Shown: positions 19,162-28,059, counted from the first letter of the stretch. The stretch: DNA of 42,960 bases from Pantoea conspicua (GCF_002095315.1 NZ_MLFN01000034.1:1-42960); one strand, 5' to 3'. Made by a program: numbers and translations. The notes: generated by a model not told the origin, from the sequence alone.

Positions 19162-19724
19162 AGTAAGCGGACGTCCACGACATCCATTCCTGCCGCTTTC
19201 GCCGCCTGAACGCCAAAATCTGCATCTTCAAAAACCACACAGCGCTCTGGCGCCACGCCCATCAGCTCGGCGCAGCGTAAGAAGGTATCCGGTTCAGGTT
19301 TGTGCCGCTCTACGTCATCAGCACCGACAACCGCAGAGAACAACTCTCGCACGCCTAGCTGGGTCAGTAACGCATCCGCCATGCTGTGTTCACTGCCGGT
19401 GCCCACTGCCATCGGACGACGGCCGTGGTACGCCTTCACCACCTCCATCAGCGGAAGTGGCTGAACATTTTCCAGTAACATCGCTTTCACAGCGGCGGTC
19501 TTTTCGGCGGCAAGACGATGAGGATCGTGAGACGACTGGTTAGTTTCAATAATGAACTGCGCCAGTCGCCAGGTTGGAGCACCATTGAAGCCAACAATAC
19601 GCGCTTCATCCAGCGTCATTCCATAACGCGCCAGTACCTGACGCCACGCTTTTCGATGTGTTGGCTCAGTATCGAGAATAGTACCATCCATATCGAAAAT
19701 CAGGGCATCGTATTGATCGTACAT
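19158..19724 (-). CDS. yqaB: YqaB, HAD-family fructose-1-phosphate/6-phosphogluconate phosphatase
   Basis: Small HAD-superfamily phosphatase of the beta-phosphoglucomutase-like group. Motif I is FDMDGTILDTEPTH with the nucleophilic Asp, motif II is AVGTGSEHS, motif III is the KPEPDTFL Lys, and motif IV is VVFEDADFGVQAAKAAG. ATG 19724 gives 188 residues, equal to E. coli YqaB, with GGAG five bases upstream; a GTG two codons earlier is the alternative. Its end overlaps yqaA. Confidence 0.92.
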   Translation of the reverse strand: MYDQYDALIFDMDGTILDTEPTHRKAWRQVLARYGMTLDEARIVGFNGAPTWRLAQFIIETNQSSHDPHRLAAEKTAAVKAMLLENVQPLPLMEVVKAYHGRRPMAVGTGSEHSMADALLTQLGVRELFSAVVGADDVERHKPEPDTFLRCAELMGVAPERCVVFEDADFGVQAAKAAGMDVVDVRLL

Positions 19725-20077
19725 TGTCACTCCGGACCTCCAGCAAAAGAGACATTACTTTAGCCTAATGTGCACAGGTTGTCGCCAGGGGGGATGAACA
19801 GCAAATGCTTTGAAAGCATTAGCAATTTTTCTTTTCAGATAAAGGTGATCGCCTGCGACCGGCAATAACAGTACGAAATTGCTGCGTTTTTTACCCGCTG
19901 GTGACCCATGCTGATCGCCAGGCATTAATGAATCGCGAACAACAGAAAACCGGATTTGATCAATTACAGTCAGAACAGAGAGAGAGCTGACAGCATTTCA
20001 GCGGGTTCGACAAAGCGGTGGCGTAACGGAGACAGCATGGGGAGAAGTAAAGTAAGAAGTACAGAAAGAAATGCAGA
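19725..20077. other. Gene-free stretch between yqaB and the end of the tRNA operon
   Basis: About 350 bases hold the yqaB upstream region and the 3' tail of the tRNA transcript. I see no convincing coding frame. One imperfect hairpin (minus strand CTGGCGATC/GGTCACCAG near 19898-19921) lacks a T tract. No clear intrinsic terminator for the tRNA operon is visible, so its 3' end may be made by processing or Rho. Confidence 0.5.
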
Positions 20078-20156
20078 TGGTGCATCCAGGAGGATTACTC
20101 AGCTTTCGCTTCGCCCTGTGGGTCGTTGCTGAAGCAACGTTATCCTCCTTAGTGCA
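20078..20156 (-). ncRNA. 79-nt tRNA-3'-end-mimic element, copy A
   Basis: Minus-strand element 55 bases downstream of tRNA-Arg copy 1, and the last feature of the operon. It begins TGCACTAAGGAGGAT and ends with the same 19 nt as the tRNA (AATCCTCCTGGATGCACCA, 20078-20096). AGGAGGAT pairs with ATCCTCCT, and TGCA pairs with TGCA beyond a small internal loop. Inside lie hairpins CGTTGC/GCAACG, CCC/GGG and AGC-GAAA-GCT. This copy has ACA instead of GCA in the second loop and a changed flanking base. A TTG frame of 12 codons (20099-20137) follows a perfect Shine-Dalgarno sequence. Confidence 0.75.
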
Positions 20157-20196
20157 GTCTGACGATTTTCACGCTATGACACACCGAGGCACTTCT

Positions 20197-20214
20197 CCAT
20201 ATTCGAAGATATGG
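20197..20214 (-). repeat. Hairpin sequestering the CCA end of tRNA-Arg copy 1
   Basis: On the minus strand CCATATC-TTCG-AATATGG starts with the CCA of the tRNA itself and folds back on the trailer: six pairs with a TTCG loop, plus one C-A mismatch at the loop. Confidence 0.6.
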
Positions 20215-20288
20215 TGCATCCAGGAGGATTCGAACCTCCGACCGCTCGGTTCGTAGCCGAGTACTCTATCCAGCTGAGCTATGGATGC
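20212..20288 (-). tRNA. tRNA-Arg (anticodon ACG), copy 1
   Basis: Complete 77-nt cloverleaf on the minus strand: acceptor GCATCCA with GGATGC and encoded CCA, D-arm AGCTCAGCTGGATAGAG, anticodon loop CTACGAA (ACG, read as ICG for CGU/CGC/CGA), T-loop GTTCGAATC. It is the last of four identical genes and matches the E. coli argVYZQ type. Confidence 0.98.
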
Positions 20289-20347
20289 ATTGAGGAATAT
20301 CTTTTTTATGGACTTACTGAAATCAATCCGGGGATGATACGAAGAGA

Positions 20348-20426
20348 GGGTGTATCCAGGAGGATTACTCAGCTTTCGCTTCGCCCTGCGGGCCGTTGCT
20401 GAAGCAACGTTATCCTCCTTAGTGCA
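20348..20426 (-). ncRNA. 79-nt tRNA-3'-end-mimic element, copy B
   Basis: Same element downstream of tRNA-Arg copy 2. The core and outer stem are unchanged, but the tRNA-like end has decayed: GGATACACCC instead of GGATGCACCA, so the CCA is lost. The 12-codon frame (20369-20407) is intact. Confidence 0.7.
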
Positions 20427-20466
20427 GTCTGACGATTTTCACGCTATGACACACTGAGGCACTTAT

Positions 20467-20484
20467 CCATATTCGAAAATATGG
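20467..20484 (-). repeat. Hairpin sequestering the CCA end of tRNA-Arg copy 2
   Basis: Perfect seven-pair stem CCATATT/AATATGG with TTCG tetraloop on the minus strand; the first CCA is the mature 3' end of the tRNA. Confidence 0.65.
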
Positions 20485-20558
20485 TGCATCCAGGAGGATT
20501 CGAACCTCCGACCGCTCGGTTCGTAGCCGAGTACTCTATCCAGCTGAGCTATGGATGC
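20482..20558 (-). tRNA. tRNA-Arg (anticodon ACG), copy 2
   Basis: Identical 77-nt sequence to copy 1 with encoded CCA. It is offset by 270 bases from copy 1; the spacers between copies 1-2 and 2-3 are near identical, showing tandem duplication of a unit larger than the tRNA. Confidence 0.98.
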
Positions 20559-20616
20559 ATTGAGGAATAACTTTTTTATGGACTTACAGAAATCAACCTG
20601 GGAATGATACGAAGAA

Positions 20617-20695
20617 TGGTGCATCCAGGAGGATTACTCAGCTTTCGCTTCGCCCTGCGGGCCGTTGCGGAAGCAACGTTATCCTCCTTAGTGCA
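20617..20695 (-). ncRNA. 79-nt tRNA-3'-end-mimic element, copy C
   Basis: Same element downstream of tRNA-Arg copy 3 with an intact CCA end. The only core change is in the loop of the first hairpin (TTCC for TTCA), leaving the stem untouched. Frame 20638-20676 has Pro in place of Gln at codon 3. Confidence 0.75.
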
Positions 20696-20735
20696 GTCTG
20701 ACGATTTTCACGCTATGACACACTGAGGCACTTAT

Positions 20736-20753
20736 CCATATTCGAAAATATGG
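20736..20753 (-). repeat. Hairpin sequestering the CCA end of tRNA-Arg copy 3
   Basis: Perfect CCATATT/AATATGG stem with TTCG tetraloop, as at copy 2. Confidence 0.65.
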
Positions 20754-20827
20754 TGCATCCAGGAGGATTCGAACCTCCGACCGCTCGGTTCGTAGCCGAG
20801 TACTCTATCCAGCTGAGCTATGGATGC
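20751..20827 (-). tRNA. tRNA-Arg (anticodon ACG), copy 3
   Basis: Identical 77-nt tRNA with encoded CCA, 269 bases upstream in the transcript from copy 2. Confidence 0.98.
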
Positions 20828-20911
20828 ATTGGTTTAATTCTTGTACAACGCAGGGTGCTAACTACTCACCATGAAAGGAACGGCTAGTTCACTTTACTTC
20901 TTTTATTCCGA

Positions 20912-20990
20912 TGGTGCATCCAGAAGGATTACTCAGCTTTCGCTTCGCCCTGCGGGCCGTTGCTGATGCAACGTTATCCTCCTTAGTGCG
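20912..20990 (-). ncRNA. 79-nt tRNA-3'-end-mimic element, copy D
   Basis: The most divergent copy, downstream of tRNA-Arg copy 4. The first loop is ATCA for TTCA; the outer stem changes to ATCCTTCT, which still pairs with AGGAGGAT through a G-U wobble. The outermost TGCA becomes CGCA. The CCA end is intact. Frame 20933-20971 has His at codon 2. The flanking linker to the next tRNA is unrelated to the other three, so the element is kept while its surroundings have drifted. Confidence 0.75.
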
Positions 20991-21029
20991 GCCTGAACGC
21001 TAATGCGTCATGTCACACCGAGCACTTCT

Positions 21030-21047
21030 CCATATTCAAAAATATGG
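21030..21047 (-). repeat. Hairpin sequestering the CCA end of tRNA-Arg copy 4
   Basis: CCATATT/AATATGG stem with TTTG loop on the minus strand. The stem is unchanged although the trailer beyond it is divergent from the other copies. Confidence 0.6.
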
Positions 21048-21121
21048 TGCATCCAGGAGGATTCGAACCTCCGACCGCTCGGTTCGTAGCCGAGTACTCT
21101 ATCCAGCTGAGCTATGGATGC
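21045..21121 (-). tRNA. tRNA-Arg (anticodon ACG), copy 4
   Basis: Identical 77-nt tRNA with encoded CCA; first tRNA-Arg of the operon, eight bases after tRNA-Ser. Confidence 0.98.
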
Positions 21122-21129
21122 ATCGGAAA

Positions 21130-21222
21130 TGGCGGTGAGGGAGGGATTCGAACCCTCGATACAGCTTTTGACCGTATACTCCCTTAGCAGGGGAGCGCCT
21201 TCAGCCTCTCGGCCACCTCACC
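21130..21222 (-). tRNA. serV: tRNA-Ser (anticodon GCU)
   Basis: A 93-nt class II tRNA on the minus strand with encoded CCA, anticodon loop CTGCTAA (GCU for AGU/AGC), a long variable arm (TATACGGTCAAAAGCTGTAT) and T-loop GTTCGAATC. Sequence and position correspond to E. coli serV, first gene of the serV-argVYZQ operon. Confidence 0.98.
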
Positions 21223-21286
21223 TTACGCGTTCTTCCGAACTGCGCCGCTGAACTTTGTTTCCGCTCATCGGCACTGCGTGGCGCAC

Positions 21287-21314
21287 ATATTACTTTCCCG
21301 GACTTTTAAGTCAA
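21287..21314 (-). promoter_or_regulatory. Promoter of the tRNA-Ser/tRNA-Arg operon
   Basis: TTGACT (rc of 21309-21314) and TAATAT (rc of 21287-21292) are spaced by 16 bases. The -10 is followed by the GC-rich discriminator GTGCGCC typical of stringently controlled stable-RNA promoters. It lies about 65 bases before tRNA-Ser. Confidence 0.8.
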
Positions 21315-21462
21315 ACAATTTTTCCGAAACTTTGTTTGATTGAGCAAATCACACACAATTGGGACAAAATGGCGACAAAAAGAGTGAATTATCAACAATG
21401 AAAGATGATGGAGTTAACAAATAAGGGAATTAACGGGAGAAATGAAAATGAGGAATTTATTT

Positions 21463-21499
21463 AAAAAAGCGGTAGCGCCTCGCACAGGTGCGAGACGCT
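21463..21499 (-). terminator. Rho-independent terminator after csrA
   Basis: On the minus strand AGCGTCTCGCAC pairs with GTGCGAGGCGCT, followed by ACCGC and six T residues, just after the csrA stop. Confidence 0.85.
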
Positions 21500-21506
21500 G
21501 AATCCG

Positions 21507-21692
21507 TTAAACGCTGGTTTGTTGCGTTTTTTCAGCCTGGATGCGTTGATAGATCTCTTCGCGATGCACAGACACTTCTTTCGGAGCGTTAACCCCAATG
21601 CGAACCTGGTTACCCTTAACACCCAGCACCGTTACAGTCACCTCATCACCGATCATGAGGGTTTCACCAACTCGACGAGTTAGAATAAGCAT
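21507..21692 (-). CDS. csrA: CsrA, carbon storage regulator
   Basis: Dimeric RNA-binding protein that recognises GGA motifs in mRNA leaders and is titrated by CsrB/CsrC-type RNAs. The 61-residue product is identical to E. coli CsrA except near the C-terminus (KTQQTSV for KSQQSSY) and keeps the RNA-binding Leu4 and Arg44. The ribosome binding site AAGGAGC itself contains a GGA, allowing autoregulation. Located between alaS and the serV-arg operon as in E. coli. Confidence 0.98.
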   Translation of the reverse strand: MLILTRRVGETLMIGDEVTVTVLGVKGNQVRIGVNAPKEVSVHREEIYQRIQAEKTQQTSV

Positions 21693-21885
21693 TCTTTGCT
21701 CCTTGAAAGATTAAAAGAGTCGGGCTTGTACAGGCTCCCGGCATTATCCATCATTTAACGCTGCACATTGAGTATGAGAAATACACCAATGCACTTCGAT
21801 GCGCCAATACATTCTGCTGATAGTTAGTTTAGCCGAAATACACTACATCAACCTGACTTTGTCATTTGCTGCTCTGACATCCTAT

Positions 21886-21918
21886 TAAAAAGCGCCGGAA
21901 CAACTGTTCTGACGCTTT
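21886..21918 (-). terminator. Terminator after alaS
   Basis: On the minus strand AGCGTC and GGCGCT flank an inner GAACA/TGTTC hairpin and run into TTTTTAATA, about 20 bases beyond the alaS stop. The 190 bases from here to csrA (21693-21885) carry no gene and should hold the csrA promoters. Confidence 0.7.
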
Positions 21919-21942
21919 ATACGATGCCTTGTTTTAATTCAC

Positions 21943-24570
21943 TTACAGACGGCTGCTGACCCAGTCCTCAACCCCTGCTAATGCGCCTTTGAGGGCACCT
22001 GCATCAGTACCGCCTGCCTGAGCCATATCCGGTCGACCGCCACCTTTACCGCCAACCTGCTGCGCCAGACCTGCAATCAGCTCACCGGCTTTAACCCGAT
22101 CAGTCAGATCTTTGGTCACGCCCGCAATTAACGACACTTTACCTTCCGTCACCGTCGCTAACACAATAATGGCGGAACCCAGCTGGTTTTTCAGATCATC
22201 AACCATGGTACGTAACATTTTCGGCTCGACGTTATTTAGCTCACTAACCAGCAGCTTCACGCCTTTTACGTCAATGGCATTGCTGCTCAGTGAAGCACTC
22301 TCCTGCGCAGCTTGCTGATCGCGCAGTTGCTGCAACTCTTTCTCAAGCGCCCGCACGTGATCAACCAGACCGCGTACTTTCTCATTCAGGTTGCTGCTGT
22401 TGGCTTTCACCAGCTGCGCCAGATCCTGTAGCTGACTGCTCTGGGCGTTAACCTGAGCCAGCGCACCCTCACCGGTAATGGCTTCAATACGACGAATACC
22501 GGCTGCAGTGCCTGACTCCGCCTGAATACGGAACAGGCCGATGTCGCCGGTACGTGCCGCGTGAGTCCCGCCGCACAGTTCAACCGAGAAATCCCCCATG
22601 GTCAGCACGCGTACGCGCTGATCGTATTTCTCACCAAACAGCGCCATGGCACCTTTGGATTTCGCCGCGTCAAGATCCATCACTTCAGTTTCAACCGGCA
22701 AGTTGCGGCGAATCTGCGCGTTGACGATATCTTCGACCTGACGAATCTCCTGAGGTTTCATCGCTTCGAAATGCGAGAAGTCGAAACGCAGGTATTTGTC
22801 GTTAACCAGTGACCCTTTCTGTGCCACATGATCACCCAATACCTGACGCAGTGCGGCATGTAATAAGTGAGTAGCGGAGTGGTTAAGACGGATACGCGCC
22901 CGGCGTGCCGCATCAACTACAGCCTCAAGGCGATCGCCGATACGTAATTGCCCTGACGTCAGCTTACCGATATGACCAATCGCCTGACCATATTTTTGTG
23001 TATCCTGCACGCTAAATTCAGCATTCTTCCCTGTCAGCACGCCGGTATCACCCACCTGGCCGCCTGATTCACCATAAAATGGCGTTTCATCCAGTACCAC
23101 AACCGCGTCCTGGCCTGCGGTGACTTCATTTACCGCCTCGCCCGCCACATAGAGGGCTTTCACCGTGGCTGCTAAATCCAGCTGGTCATAACCTTTGAAA
23201 GAAGACGCCGCATCGATACGAATCACATTGCTGTAATCCGCCCCGAAACCACTCGCTTCACGTGCACGCTGGCGTTGTTGTTCCATCGCCTGCTCGAAGC
23301 CCGCTTCGTCAATCTTCAGGTTGCGCTCGCGGCAAACGTCTGCCGTCAGGTCAGCCGGGAAGCCAAAGGTGTCATACAGACGGAAGACCGTTTCGCCATC
23401 CAGCGTATCGCCCTGCAGTTTCGCCAGCTCTTCGTCCAGCAGCGCTAAGCCACGCTCCAGGGTCTTCGCGAACTGCTCTTCTTCGTTTTTCAGTACCTGT
23501 TCAACCTGAGTCTGCTGACGCTGTAACTCTTCACCTGCAGATCCCATCACCTCAACCAGTGGCGCGACCAGCTTATAGAAGAATGCGTCTTTCGCACCCA
23601 GCATGTTGCCATGACGTACGGCACGACGAATGATGCGACGCAGCACGTAGCCACGGTTCTCATTCGACGGAATTACCCCATCGGCAATCAGGAAAGCACA
23701 GGAACGAATATGGTCGGCAATGACGCGCAGCGACTTGTTACTGAGATCGGTGGCGCCGGTCACCTGAGCCACCGCCTGAATCAGTTTCTGGAACAGGTCA
23801 ATTTCATAGTTAGAGTTGACGTGCTGCAGCACGGCAGAAATGCGCTCAAGACCCATACCGGTATCAACCGACGGTTTCGGCAGCGGCAGCATGGTGCCAT
23901 CCGCCTGACGATTAAACTGCATAAAGACGATGTTCCAGATCTCTATGTAGCGGTCGCCATCCTCTTCCGGGCTGCCCGGTGGTCCACCCCAGATGTGATC
24001 GCCGTGATCGTAGAAAATTTCGCTGCAGGGACCACAAGGACCGGTATCGCCCATCTGCCAGAAGTTATCTGACGCGTAAGCACCGCCTTTGTTGTCGCCG
24101 ATACGAATAATGCGCTCGTGCGGCACGCCAATCTCGTTGGCCCAGATGGCATAAGCCTCGTCATCGGTTTCATATATCGTGACCCACAGACGCTCTTTTG
24201 GCAGGCCGAACCACTGGTCGCTCGTCAACAGTTCCCAGGCAAAAGCAATGGCCTCTTTCTTGAAGTAGTCACCGAAGCTGAAATTTCCCAGCATTTCAAA
24301 GAAAGTGTGGTGACGTGCGGTGTAGCCGACATTTTCAAGATCGTTGTGTTTACCACCGGCGCGCACACAGCGTTGTGAAGTGGTCGCACGTGAGTAATCA
24401 CGCTTGTCCTGGCCGAGGAATACATCTTTGAACTGGTTCATTCCGGCGTTGGTAAACAGCAACGTCGGATCGTTATTCGGTACGAGGGAGCTGCTGGTTA
24501 CAACCTGATGTCCCTTGCTATGAAAAAAGTCGAGAAACGCTTGACGGATCTCAGCAGTGCTCTTGCTCAT
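21943..24570 (-). CDS. alaS: AlaS, alanyl-tRNA synthetase
   Basis: Charges tRNA-Ala with alanine and edits Ser/Gly mischarging. The 875-residue protein has the class II catalytic core (residues 1-460, [21 protein letters not shown] and motif 3-type GMGLERIS). The editing domain carries the zinc motif HSATHLL and CGGTH, and the C-terminal C-Ala domain ends in [12 protein letters not shown]. Same length as E. coli within one residue. Between recX and csrA, as expected; 133 bases without a gene separate it from recX. Confidence 0.98.
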   Translation of the reverse strand: MSKSTAEIRQAFLDFFHSKGHQVVTSSSLVPNNDPTLLFTNAGMNQFKDVFLGQDKRDYSRATTSQRCVRAGGKHNDLENVGYTARHHTFFEMLGNFSFGDYFKKEAIAFAWELLTSDQWFGLPKERLWVTIYETDDEAYAIWANEIGVPHERIIRIGDNKGGAYASDNFWQMGDTGPCGPCSEIFYDHGDHIWGGPPGSPEEDGDRYIEIWNIVFMQFNRQADGTMLPLPKPSVDTGMGLERISAVLQHVNSNYEIDLFQKLIQAVAQVTGATDLSNKSLRVIADHIRSCAFLIADGVIPSNENRGYVLRRIIRRAVRHGNMLGAKDAFFYKLVAPLVEVMGSAGEELQRQQTQVEQVLKNEEEQFAKTLERGLALLDEELAKLQGDTLDGETVFRLYDTFGFPADLTADVCRERNLKIDEAGFEQAMEQQRQRAREASGFGADYSNVIRIDAASSFKGYDQLDLAATVKALYVAGEAVNEVTAGQDAVVVLDETPFYGESGGQVGDTGVLTGKNAEFSVQDTQKYGQAIGHIGKLTSGQLRIGDRLEAVVDAARRARIRLNHSATHLLHAALRQVLGDHVAQKGSLVNDKYLRFDFSHFEAMKPQEIRQVEDIVNAQIRRNLPVETEVMDLDAAKSKGAMALFGEKYDQRVRVLTMGDFSVELCGGTHAARTGDIGLFRIQAESGTAAGIRRIEAITGEGALAQVNAQSSQLQDLAQLVKANSSNLNEKVRGLVDHVRALEKELQQLRDQQAAQESASLSSNAIDVKGVKLLVSELNNVEPKMLRTMVDDLKNQLGSAIIVLATVTEGKVSLIAGVTKDLTDRVKAGELIAGLAQQVGGKGGGRPDMAQAGGTDAGALKGALAGVEDWVSSRL

Positions 24571-24703
24571 ATATATCCTGGAATCACGCTAACGAACGTT
24601 CCATCTTCTCCGCGATGCCACATCCTGGCGGCGCCTGATGAGAGGAACAAAAAGTGGGAATAAGATAAATTTTCTTCAGTGGGAAGTAAAATTACATCGG
24701 CTT

Positions 24704-25222
24704 TTAGTCGTCAAAATTTCTGAAAACAGACTGAATATCTTCGCTCATGAAGCCTTTGGACTGAAGATAGCGCAGGACTTTGGCTTTCTCTTTCCATTCT
24801 TTCGGTAACGGATGACCAAATTTACGCTCAGCCAGCTGGGCAGCGCAGGCAGACCAGTCAACTTCAGTCTCTTCCATCGCAATATCAATTGCTTCGCGCT
24901 CTATCCCTTTTTGCGCCAGTTCCATACGCACCCGTTGAGAACCAAAACCTTTGCGACTGCGGCTCTGAATAAAACGTTCGGTGAAACGCTCGTCGTTTAG
25001 CCAGCCATTTTCCTGACACCAGTTCAGCACTTTTTCCAGCAGTTCTTCGGTGACGATTTCCGGCTCTTTCTGCTGCGCCCATGCGGCACGCTGCGCCGAC
25101 TGTTGCAGCTTGCGTGCTAATTCCGCTCGGCTGTGATCGCGCTGGCCAAGAATGCGCATCGCGCGGTCGAGCAGACGAGAAAAGGAGACAACGTTGGGTT
25201 GAGGCTGGGGTTGTTCAGTCAT
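24704..25222 (-). CDS. recX: RecX, RecA regulatory protein
   Basis: Inhibits RecA filament extension and so limits recombination and SOS. The 172-residue protein keeps the tandem three-helix repeats of the family: RAMRILGQRDHSRAELARKL, SRSRKGFGSQRVRMEL and the C-terminal FMSEDIQSVFRNF. The start ATG 25222 is preceded by AAGGTG; the in-frame TTG 25240 is less likely. It lies downstream of recA beyond a terminator, so expression probably depends on read-through from the LexA-controlled recA promoter, as known in E. coli. Confidence 0.93.
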   Translation of the reverse strand: MTEQPQPQPNVVSFSRLLDRAMRILGQRDHSRAELARKLQQSAQRAAWAQQKEPEIVTEELLEKVLNWCQENGWLNDERFTERFIQSRSRKGFGSQRVRMELAQKGIEREAIDIAMEETEVDWSACAAQLAERKFGHPLPKEWKEKAKVLRYLQSKGFMSEDIQSVFRNFDD

Positions 25223-25304
25223 ACTGCGCACCTTGTACAAACGGGAGGAGGATTATGGCGACAGAACGGCAGAGAAGGAAGGTAAGAAAGGCAGGATGTC
25301 AGGT

Positions 25305-25341
25305 AAAATAAAACAGCGGGAGTGGATAGCGCCACCCCCGC
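25305..25341 (-). terminator. Terminator between recA and recX
   Basis: A 10-bp stem GCGGGGGTGG/CCACTCCCGC (one G-T pair) is followed by TGTTTTATTTT on the minus strand, right after the recA stop. Confidence 0.88.
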
Positions 25342-25349
25342 GTCAGTGA

Positions 25350-26432
<1,083 letters not shown>

Positions 26433-26486
26433 TCAAGCCGGGTAAACACGCACTCATGGGTGCCTGCACTCTTTCTGTTGCCGACA

Positions 26487-26514
26487 ATTATACTGTATAG
26501 TCATACAGTATCAA
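26487..26514 (-). promoter_or_regulatory. recA promoter with LexA (SOS) box
   Basis: TTGATA (rc of 26509-26514) and TATAAT (rc of 26487-26492) with a 16-base spacer form the promoter. The spacer is the LexA operator TACTGTATAGTCATACAGTA (26491-26510), a CTGTAT/ATACAG palindrome that overlaps the core promoter as in E. coli. Confidence 0.96.
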
Positions 26515-26516
26515 GT

Positions 26517-27011
26517 TTAATTTGTCAGAAATTCGCCATACAGCTGCTGCAATGCCCAGCCAACGGACTGGCGACGTACCGCCTCACGGTCACCGGCGAA
26601 ATGCTGTTGAAAAGTCAGGGTTTTACCTTGCGGACCGGCAAAACCAAACCAGACGGTACCGACCGGTTTCTCTGCACTGCCGCCATCCGGCCCGGCAATA
26701 CCGCTTACCGAGATGGCATAGTCCGCCTGGGCCGCGTGTCGGGCGCCCAGCGCCATTTCACGCACTACGGCTTCACTGACCGCACCGTACTGTTCCAGCG
26801 AGGTGGCCTGCACGCCTACCAGCTGTTGCTTAGCGTCATTACTGTAGGTCACGAAGCCACGTTCAAACCAGGCGGAGCTGCCGCTGATGTCAGTAAACAC
26901 CTTCGCAATCCACCCGCCGGTGCAGGATTCGGCACAGGTCACGGTGGCGTTCTGCTGTTTAAGCTTCTCACCTATCTGCGCGCTAAGCGCCTGCAACTGC
27001 TGATCATCCAT
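26517..27011 (-). CDS. pncC: PncC, nicotinamide-nucleotide amidase (CinA C-terminal domain)
   Basis: Deamidates NMN to nicotinic acid mononucleotide in the NAD salvage cycle. A single CinA C-terminal domain of 164 residues with TCAESCTGGWIAKV, FVTYSNDAKQQLVGV and ISVSGIAGPDGGSAEKPVGTV. Its stop codon lies only two bases from the recA -35 element. Same position as in E. coli (ygaD). Confidence 0.95.
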   Translation of the reverse strand: MDDQQLQALSAQIGEKLKQQNATVTCAESCTGGWIAKVFTDISGSSAWFERGFVTYSNDAKQQLVGVQATSLEQYGAVSEAVVREMALGARHAAQADYAISVSGIAGPDGGSAEKPVGTVWFGFAGPQGKTLTFQQHFAGDREAVRRQSVGWALQQLYGEFLTN

Positions 27012-27116
27012 TGCGTTTCTCCCTCAGGTCGTGAGTGGAACGTGGAGTAATATCATCACGTTTTCAAGCCCTCTATCCAGTATTGCGCGCTTTTTGCGGC
27101 CTGCTTTCCCTGGAGA

Positions 27117-27893
27117 TCAGTTTTTTTTCACCGCCACAATAAAAAGACGCGGGAATGCGAGCAGAACCTGACCGTCGCGCTGCGCCGGATAGGCAGTAAG
27201 CAGCCGCTGATGATAATCGGCCAGAAAATCTGTCTGTGCGGCATCATCCAGTGAAGCCAGAAACGGGCGCAGACCGGTCGCCTGGAGCCAGCTGATAATC
27301 GCCTGGGCATCAGCCATCACGTGATAGTAGGTAGTACGCCAGATATCCACCTCACAACCCGCCTGAGTCAGCAGATCATAATATTCCCCGCTGGAGAGCA
27401 GCGGTTTTCGGTCCGCCGTCTCCGCACCGATACGCGCACGCCAGGGCTCAGTCGCCGCCACTTCGCGCATTAACCGATGCGAGGGTTCATTGAGGTTATC
27501 GGGCATCTGCACTGCCAGCACGCCACCGGGCGCCAGCTGTCTGACCAGATGGGGAAACAGCGCCGCATGGTTATCCAGCCATTGCAAAGAGGCATTGGCG
27601 TAAATCACCTGCTGAGGCGTTTCTGCCTGCCAGCTGCGGATATCCGCCTGTACAAAGCGGCAATGCGGTAACCGTTCGCGCGCCTGGGCTAACATCGCGG
27701 CAGAACTGTCGAGACCGCTCACGTTTGCCAGCGGCCAGGCTTCAGTCAGCAGCTCAGTGCTGTTGCCCGGACCGCAGCCCAGGTCGGTGACCTGCTCAAC
27801 CTCTTCGAGGCTGATGCGCGCCAGCAGCTCGCGTGCCGGACGAGTGCGTTCCGCCTCAAACTTACGATACAACACAGGATCCCACTCTTTCAT
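27117..27893 (-). CDS. tam: Tam, trans-aconitate 2-methyltransferase
   Basis: SAM-dependent methyltransferase that esterifies trans-aconitate, an inhibitor formed spontaneously from cis-aconitate. The class I SAM motif is [15 protein letters not shown], with the acidic post-motif [10 protein letters not shown]. The closeness to E. coli Tam extends over the whole length: [34 protein letters not shown] and [14 protein letters not shown] 27893 follows GGAGGTGAGC and gives 258 residues (E. coli 252); the longer frame to 27965 has no such site. In E. coli tam is elsewhere, so this is an accessory gene at the pncC-mltB junction. Confidence 0.9.
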   Translation of the reverse strand: MKEWDPVLYRKFEAERTRPARELLARISLEEVEQVTDLGCGPGNSTELLTEAWPLANVSGLDSSAAMLAQARERLPHCRFVQADIRSWQAETPQQVIYANASLQWLDNHAALFPHLVRQLAPGGVLAVQMPDNLNEPSHRLMREVAATEPWRARIGAETADRKPLLSSGEYYDLLTQAGCEVDIWRTTYYHVMADAQAIISWLQATGLRPFLASLDDAAQTDFLADYHQRLLTAYPAQRDGQVLLAFPRLFIVAVKKN

Positions 27894-28011
27894 GCTCACC
27901 TCCGGTTGCGTTATCTGACATGACCGCTTGTTAAGACGCTTCAAAAGCGCAAAAGTGCGACCCATTGCTCAATTCTGAATCGAATACTGGCAGGGGTCAG
28001 GATGAGTAATT

Positions 28012-28035
28012 AAATTAAAACATTGTTTCATTTTT
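28012..28035. promoter_or_regulatory. KdgR-like operator upstream of the aldolase gene
   Basis: The A/T-flanked dyad TAAAACATTGTTTCATTTTT matches the pattern of KdgR boxes of pectin- and gluconate-using enterobacteria (TGAAACA/TGTTTCA halves with A/T-rich wings), with one change in the left half. A second GTTTC-N8-GAAAC dyad overlaps it (28025-28042). It lies 25-45 bases before the start codon, where a repressor would block expression. No clear promoter is visible, so the assignment rests on the motif and the gene's family. Confidence 0.45.
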
Positions 28036-28059
28036 CCGAAACGTATTCAGGAGTGAGTC

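Noticed and set aside
20617..20635. 19-bp tRNA 3'-end copies as attachment-site scars of integrated elements
   Set aside because: Fourfold occurrence at a fixed 55-base distance, constant 79-nt length and pairing with the upstream AGGAGGAT argue for a structured element. No integrase or cargo is present, though an ancient integration origin cannot be excluded.
20078..21121. CRISPR-like array
   Set aside because: The regularly spaced repeats are tRNA genes plus duplicated spacers of about 270 bp; there are no short unique spacers and no cas genes.
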